Source of the DNA: Antedon mediterranea
Taxonomy: Eukaryota > Echinodermata > Crinoidea > Comatulida > Antedonidae
Assembly: GCF_964355755.1 (NCBI RefSeq)
Contig: NC_092678.1
Span: 15,472,922 to 15,536,921, forward strand
Reading direction: 5' to 3'
DNA length: 64,000 nt
The notes under the pieces were generated by a model. The model saw nothing but the letters and a program-made list of their open reading frames with translations. It did no database searches and was not told where the DNA came from. Below, piece after piece: positions 58,553 through 64,000 of this stretch. The position numbers and the translations under genes were made by a program. The first letter of the stretch is position 1. Every line of letters begins with the position of its first letter.

Positions 58553-59864
58553 TGTTACAACCGCTAATGTAGAAAACGCCAGCTAATGTCGAAACAGCCG
58601 CTAATGTAGAACAATCCACCAGCTAATGTTTGTAGAAACACCAACAGCTTATGTAGTAAATACAAATATACACCAGCTAATGTTGAACGGTCAACAGCTA
58701 ATGTAGTAACGAAAATTGCCTCCCAGCTAATGTAGTTATTATCGCCAGCTAAATTAGAAAATATAATATATTTTACAAATCTATGTCTAATTCATGCAAA
58801 TGTTAGCAACCACCTCTATTGAACGACCACCATCTCTGTTAAGGGACCGCTTCTCATAATCGCCCACCTCTTGTAAGGGATCATCTTCTTTCATAAGAGA
58901 CCGCTTCTCATAATCGACCACCTCTCTCGTAAGCCATCACATCTTTTAACGACCACACCTCTCGTAAGTGACCACATCTTTTAAGGGACCACAACTTCTT
59001 TCTTTCTCTTAAGGGACCACTTCTAATAATCTATCACCTTTAGCTACGAACACCTCTCGTAAATGACCACCTCTATTGAACGACCACCATCTCTGATTAG
59101 AGACCATTTCTCATAATCGAACACCTCTTCTTGATAACCTCTTCTCATAAGGGAACGCTTCTCATAACTTTCGTAAGCGACCACCTTCTTAACGACCACA
59201 TCTCTCGTTAGAGACTACCTCTTTAAAGGACCACCGTTTTAAATGGGCTGCTTTTCATAATCGACCACTTCTCGTAAGCGACCACTTCTCTTAACAACCA
59301 CAACTCTCGTAAGTAATCACCTCTATGAAGGGACAACAACCTCTCTCTCTCCCCATGACGAGAGGTGTGTTCGTTAAGAGAGGTGGTCGATTATGAGAAG
59401 CGTTTCCTTGACAGAGACGGTGGTCGTTTAATACAGGTGGTCACGTACGAGAGGTCGTTGTTACGGAAGATGGTCGATTATGAGAAGCGATATCTTAAGA
59501 GAGATGGTGGTCCCTTAAGAAAGATGGTGATTCTTTAAAAGAGATCGTCACTTACGAGAGGTGTGGTCTTAAGAGAAGCTATCGATTAAGAGATAGACTG
59601 ATAGCTAAGTAAAGAAATGCATTTACACATGATGTAGACAAATATATAATATTTTCTACATGCTGGGAGGCAATTTTCGTTACAACATTAGCTGTTGACC
59701 GTTCTACATTAACTGGTGTTGATTTTGTATACATAAACAATTTACTACATAAGCTGTTGGTGTTTCTACATTAGCTGAAGGTTTTACTACATTAGCGGTG
59801 GATTGTTCTACTTTAGCGGTCGTTTCGACATTAGTTGGCGTTTTGTACATTTGGTGTTGTAACA
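58553..59864. mobile_element. 1.3-kb foldback element built of short tandem repeats
   Basis: The ends TGTTACAAC and GTTGTAACA start inverted arms made of AGCTAATGTAGAA-type units (left 58553-58750; right, inverted, about 59655-59864). Inside, a second tier of units, ACCACCTCTCGTAAG variants (58800-59350), is followed by their inverse, GAGAGGTGGTCG variants (59355-59600). The whole element is thus one large imperfect palindrome with two kinds of subrepeat. Non-coding. Confidence 0.85.
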
Positions 59865-60276
59865 GATCATTTCAATTTCATAAAACACGAAGGTGTTTTT
59901 GAAGGATTATGTATTTGATAATAATTTATATAATTGTAATATAACTTGTATTCGTGACATTTCGTAGGCCTAGAGGTTTTATATTCTCTGTACTTACTCA
60001 GAAACTCGGTAAAATCATATTAGATTGTGGAAATTATGAATCTATTAAAGGTAATGTAGCTTTCTTGTTATTCTTGTCAGAATTTTTTTTTTTAACAGGC
60101 TGAGCAGTTATGGTTCTAGTGGTTTGCATTGTAACGTGAACGACGTACTAGCCTATTAGAGCAATCAATAGGCTAATCTATCTCACGTATACCCATTTTA
60201 CATTTTACATAATACGAACACGGTTGAATTTATATTACGTTTGGGCCAAATAATTTTAGATTATGTTAGAGATATA

Positions 60277-61166
60277 GTCTAGGACCTGGGTTAGATTTGT
60301 AAGAATTTAATTTAGGAGAGAATATCTCAACTGTTATAGGATAATTTGACCCCAACGAACAACATGGAATGTGTGCCAAATTCGCTATCCGAGACGAACA
60401 TGCACAAAATCGGTGTTAAAAATGTGTGGTTCTTATATCTCGACAACCACTTGGCGTACAGATTTGATTTTGGTGTCAAATTGTTCAGAATATACATATT
60501 TATATTCGGTCTAACACAACTTTTAGCGAAAAATGCTTTACTGACCTTTGACCCAAAAATGATCAAAAAACACATTTTCGGTTTAAATTATTCTTTAACA
60601 TGCCAATGGACAAACTGTATGGTATCAAATGAAAGCATATACAATATGCTACCCATTGCTACCCAACTTGTATTGAAAATGTTTAATTATGAAGCTAATT
60701 GTATGGAAAATGTGCATATTTCGATTACTTTTATACACAAAAAATGAATATTTGGCAGCGTAATTGTTATGTTTATTTATATAAAATTAAATAATTTAAG
60801 TTTTTGGAAGAACAATTTGTCCATTGGCATTTTAAAGAATAATTAACCAGAAAATGTGTTGTTTGGGCCTGGGTCAAAAGTACTGGAAAAGCATTTCCGG
60901 TCATTATTTCGCTAAAAGTTGTGACCGAATATAAATATGTATATTCTGAACAATTTGACACCAAAAGCAAATCTGTACGACAAGTGGTTGTCGAGATATA
61001 AGAACCATACATTTTTAACCCTTGACCCCAGTTTTGGGCATGTTCGCCCCGGATAGCGAATTTGGACCGGAACGTATCCCCATGTCCTTGGGGTCAAATT
61101 ATCCTATAATAGTTAATATATTCTCTCCTAAATTAAATGCATACAAATCTTACCCAGGTCCTAGAC
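60277..61166. mobile_element. 890-bp foldback element with TA flanks
   Basis: Left end GTCTAGGACCTGGGTTAG, right end TACCCAGGTCCTAGAC, with TA outside each. The inverted arms are about 350 bp (roughly 60277-60620 and 60805-61166) and somewhat diverged. Phrases GGGGTCAAATTATCCTATAA, CAAATTTGTACGAC-like and AACAATTTGACACCAAAA mark the right arm. A 133-codon frame that fills the left arm is probably fortuitous. Confidence 0.8.
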
Positions 61167-61290
61167 TAATAAATATAGTATAGTTAGCCAGGTTCATCGG
61201 CGCATCTAGCAGAAAAGATACTAAAACTCTGTCTGTTATATTTTTAAGTTTTGTCGATAAATATTATCTTTGCCGCGTTTAACAACTTAA

Positions 61291-61733
61291 AGATACCTTC
61301 CCTATGTTTTTTAGATCTAATTTAAGATCACAAACTATATTTAATGTAAATAATACTATATGGTCCTATTGCGATAACTGTTTACGTCTTTAAATGGTTA
61401 AACATTTGAAAAATAAGTCGATTCTAATAATTATAGCGGCCCGCTATAAATCCCAAAATGCATTGCGCGCGGATTGATATTTTTGTTTTTCTTCTGTAAT
61501 TCACCCACTTTTCGATCGATCGTGAGTCCAAAACAAATGGAAGACTCCTAACTTTTCAGCGAAAATACCGGGTTTTCTCCAATTTGTATCAACGTAGTCT
61601 GGCAAAAAAAACTTTTTATCATAATTTACCATAAAACGTACGTTTAAGACAAGGAATGACCTGGTTTAATGTTTTTAAAGTAATACATATGTATTATTTT
61701 TACAAAACGTCACAAATTGTAGGGAAGGTGTCT
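61291..61733. mobile_element. 443-bp MITE with TTAA target duplication
   Basis: TTAA at 61287-61290 and 61734-61737. The ends are AGATACCTTCCCTA and TAGGGAAGGTGTCT. The homologous segment at 27038-27052 reads AACTTAATTTTCAAC without the element, the expected empty site. The left part of a relative is at 41497. A TTAA duplication suggests mobilisation by a piggyBac- or Kolobok-type transposase. Confidence 0.88.
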
Positions 61734-62267
61734 TTAATTTTCAACGTGTGAAATGCAAACCTCACGTTGACCCACATACAAAATCGGTATCACGTACGGT
61801 AAGATGTGTATATATATATATATATTTTTATAAGATGACGTAGAACCCGATTTTTACCCATACATATACGGATACGGAGGTTGTAAGTATGACGTACTGT
61901 ATACCCCTTTAACTTCACGAGCATACTGATGATCATGGTGTGTCGTCAATGATTTAGTCGTATTAAATTTGTCCATATTTGCAAATAATCTGATTTATAT
62001 ATAGGTTTCAAATTATACGAAGCTTCAGGTTGACCGATGAAATGAAATTTAAATAATCCGCAGCAACATTGCCAGTCTTAATATGTCAGAGGGAACAGAT
62101 TAGGCCTATTTTAGTGTGTACAGTATGAAACAAACGTAGTATCACGATAGGAGAAATCTTTGCCTTGGAGCTCATTTGCATGGACATACAGGCTTAAGGC
62201 AAGTCTGTCTAATACGGTGTAACATTTAACGCATTCAGGTTAAGATCATGAAGTTATGCAATAGAAC

Positions 62268-63194
62268 TGTCACGACAAATATGGTCCGGGGCCAAAATCG
62301 GTCCGGCCGGACCAGTTTTGGCTCTAAAGTTGTGGCCAAAAGCAGTCCGCCACTGCCAAAATCGGTCCGGGTTTTTCTTCTGTCGATTTTAATTGAATTA
62401 CTAGGCCTATGATGCTGTTTTAAGTTGTTTATGGCTAGAAAAATATCCCATGATATATATAAGTAAGTTATCTTGTCGGATAAATACTGTAAATAAATGT
62501 ATTTTATCTAAAAACATGACTTAGGTGTTCACTCATATTTCAACCTGCCACACACTCACATGAACGGGTATGAGACGCTGATATTGCCAGCCAGATTTTA
62601 TTTTATGATTGATGCCTTTTTCCTTCCTCAGCCTAATCAATATTGGATAATTGTTTTATAATGATTGTAGTGAATTGATATTGATTGATTAACCATAAAT
62701 TAGTAATAAATTAAATTGTTTTTAACATCATGGGGAAACGAAGATGTTTAAAAAACAAAAGAACAAAATGGATTAAAAACAGGCAGAGAATTAATTGTAC
62801 ACAAAAAACCTAAAAATTAGTACTAATTATTGATGAGTTACTACTAATAGCAATAATGATGATAAAAAAAAACAGGCTTAATTTATAATATTAAAATAAC
62901 AAATAAAACCCCGTAGTTTTCAATATATTATAAATGACTAATCATGGCCTTTTTAAATGATATATACATTATGACTCATTTTGCGCACCATATATTTGCA
63001 AGATCGGACCATATTTGGCGGCCAAAACAGTCCTACTGCCCGGACCGATTTTATCCAGGCCGGACCAGTTTTGGCGGCCAAAATTGGTCCGGCCGGACAG
63101 GTTTTGGCAGCCATAAATGGTCCCCCGGACTGATTTTGGCAGCCAACACTGGTCCGCCGGACCGATTTTGGCCCGGACTGATTTTGGTGTGACA
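62268..63194. mobile_element. 927-bp inverted-repeat element rich in GGTCCGG, 4-bp duplication
   Basis: GAAC lies at 62264-62267 and at 63195-63198. The ends are TGTCAC and GTGACA. Both end regions consist of repeated CAAAATCGGTCCGG and GGACCAGTTTTGGC units (62280-62370 and 63000-63190). The centre is AT-rich and unique. Frames on both strands of the right end are products of the repeats. Confidence 0.75.
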
Positions 63195-63198
63195 GAAC

Positions 63199-64000
63199 AT
63201 TCCAGTTAATTGTCTGCAACTGCATCTGCATCTTTTATAACTGCTATCTTATATTTTAAATATCTTAAGTCTGTTATGAATCTGGGGTTTAATAATTCGA
63301 CCATATCCTAAATATAGAGTTGGATCACAGTTCCCAATACAGTACATACATTAAAGTAATAGTTGGCGCCGTCAAAATAATTCCACCATACATAGGCACA
63401 GCAAGTCTCGTCTACTTCACTGGCTTTTGTTAATTTTGGACTGAAGTTCTTGCTTCCAATATAATATTCATCCCTCTGTTTCGGTGATAGTGCACAGCGT
63501 TACATAGATGTTGCAAATTTGCTCCTTCTCATATTTTCTTTAACTAACGATTATTCCACTATTTTGTTTATTAAAACGAAATCGCTTGTTGTTTAATGAT
63601 GGCAAAGTAATATATTTAATAGCGCATTTAAAGTTTCTATTTCATTTCGAAGTTTTTAAGCTTGTTGAATAGTATAATGTCATTAAGTTCAAATTTTAAA
63701 TTTGATTGTGACTGTCCTGTTAACGTTAAACGTTATTAAAATTGTTATGTACAAAGTCGTATTTGAACTTTTTATGAACGTTCATTGTACGATAAAGATA
63801 AAAGAAATATTTATGTATTTTAACGTTATTATAAAAAGTTAATCTAACATTAGATGAACGTCGTTAAAAAGGTTCACTGAAAGTTATTTTTTGACCGTTA
63901 TTCTGAAAGTCTTTTTAATGTTCGATAGACCTTATTAAAAACATTCTGTTTAAGTTAGATTTAAACATCATTGTGAACGTTCTTTCAACGTAAGATTAAG
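63199..64000. other. AT-rich end of window, AACGTT-rich
   Basis: No gene seen. From about 63700 on, variants of AACGTTATTAAAA and GAACGTTCATT recur at irregular spacing, resembling the cluster at 53822-54065. Confidence 0.5.

Larger units (their letters stand above)
59990..62220. repeat. Segmental duplicate of 26745-27490, interrupted by two insertions
   Basis: Collinear with 26745-27490 in the same orientation once the elements at 60277-61166 and 61291-61733 are removed. Divergence is visible throughout, so the duplication is not recent. Confidence 0.8.

Noticed and set aside
58553-58750. Regularly spaced AGCTAATGTAGAA words resembling an array
   Set aside because: Spacers are short and themselves repeated, and an inverted copy closes the element; it is a foldback transposon.
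60346-60747. 133-codon plus-strand frame, with partial mirror frames at 60773-61097
   Set aside because: It lies in an arm of the 890-bp foldback element, and the other arm is full of differences without codon-position pattern.
62944-63231. Overlapping frames on both strands with repeated GP/PDRFWP-like peptides
   Set aside because: They are translations of the GGTCCGG repeat units in a transposon end; both strands give similar low-complexity peptides.

Overview
The window looks like AT-rich, repeat-dense nuclear DNA of a marine invertebrate animal. The reasons are spliceosomal exons of a DNAJC2 (zuotin/MPP11-type) gene, galactose-3-O-sulfotransferase-like genes with a pyrimidine-tract/AG acceptor, a tRNA-derived SINE, LINE 3' ends, a tyrosine-recombinase retrotransposon and many foldback elements. 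The palindromic word TAGGCCTA recurs dozens of times by eye. An echinoderm (perhaps a crinoid) or another invertebrate deuterostome is my best guess. It is an inference from gene style and not proven by the sequence. There are no operons, ribosome binding sites, CRISPR arrays or other prokaryotic features.

Layout. 1-1.3 kb: LINE 3' end, a 107-bp-arm palindrome and two duplicated tRNA-like sequences. 1.35-4.75 kb: a block ending in a sulfotransferase exon. A second copy lies at 33.9-40.8 kb and carries a 3.47-kb inserted element with perfect 31-bp inverted ends. 7.5-10.0 kb: a TTAA-flanked transposon with inverted repeats of about 515 bp, whose gene is split by a SINE. 10.2-15.2 kb (minus strand): a Ngaro/DIRS-type retrotransposon with gag-like, RT-RNase H and tyrosine recombinase regions, plus an SGNH-hydrolase pseudogene in an unexpected upstream position. 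16.7-23.4 kb: two copies of a foldback element in opposite orientation, each with a 9-bp target duplication. 19-32 kb: a mosaic of diverged dispersed repeats. 36.8-38.2 kb: a satellite inside the 3.47-kb element. 42.8-50.8 kb (minus strand): a DNAJC2 pseudogene with introns, a nonsense codon and no central exons, invaded by MITEs, a SINE and a LINE. 52.3-57 kb: GATATC-rich satellites. 57.3-64 kb: an unidentified coding remnant and four further inverted-repeat elements. One of these has a TTAA target site whose empty counterpart can be read at about 27.04 kb.

Function. Only the two sulfotransferase exons look intact as host genes; they would act on glycan galactose in the Golgi. Everything else recognisable is mobile, derived from mobile DNA, or a decayed host gene. 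The window is best read as a record of nested transposition and segmental duplication. The most unusual items are the hairpin series between RNase H and recombinase in the Ngaro-like element, the truncated transposase family with TTAA ends, the in-frame internal deletion of DNAJC2, and several TIR families without an obvious coding partner.
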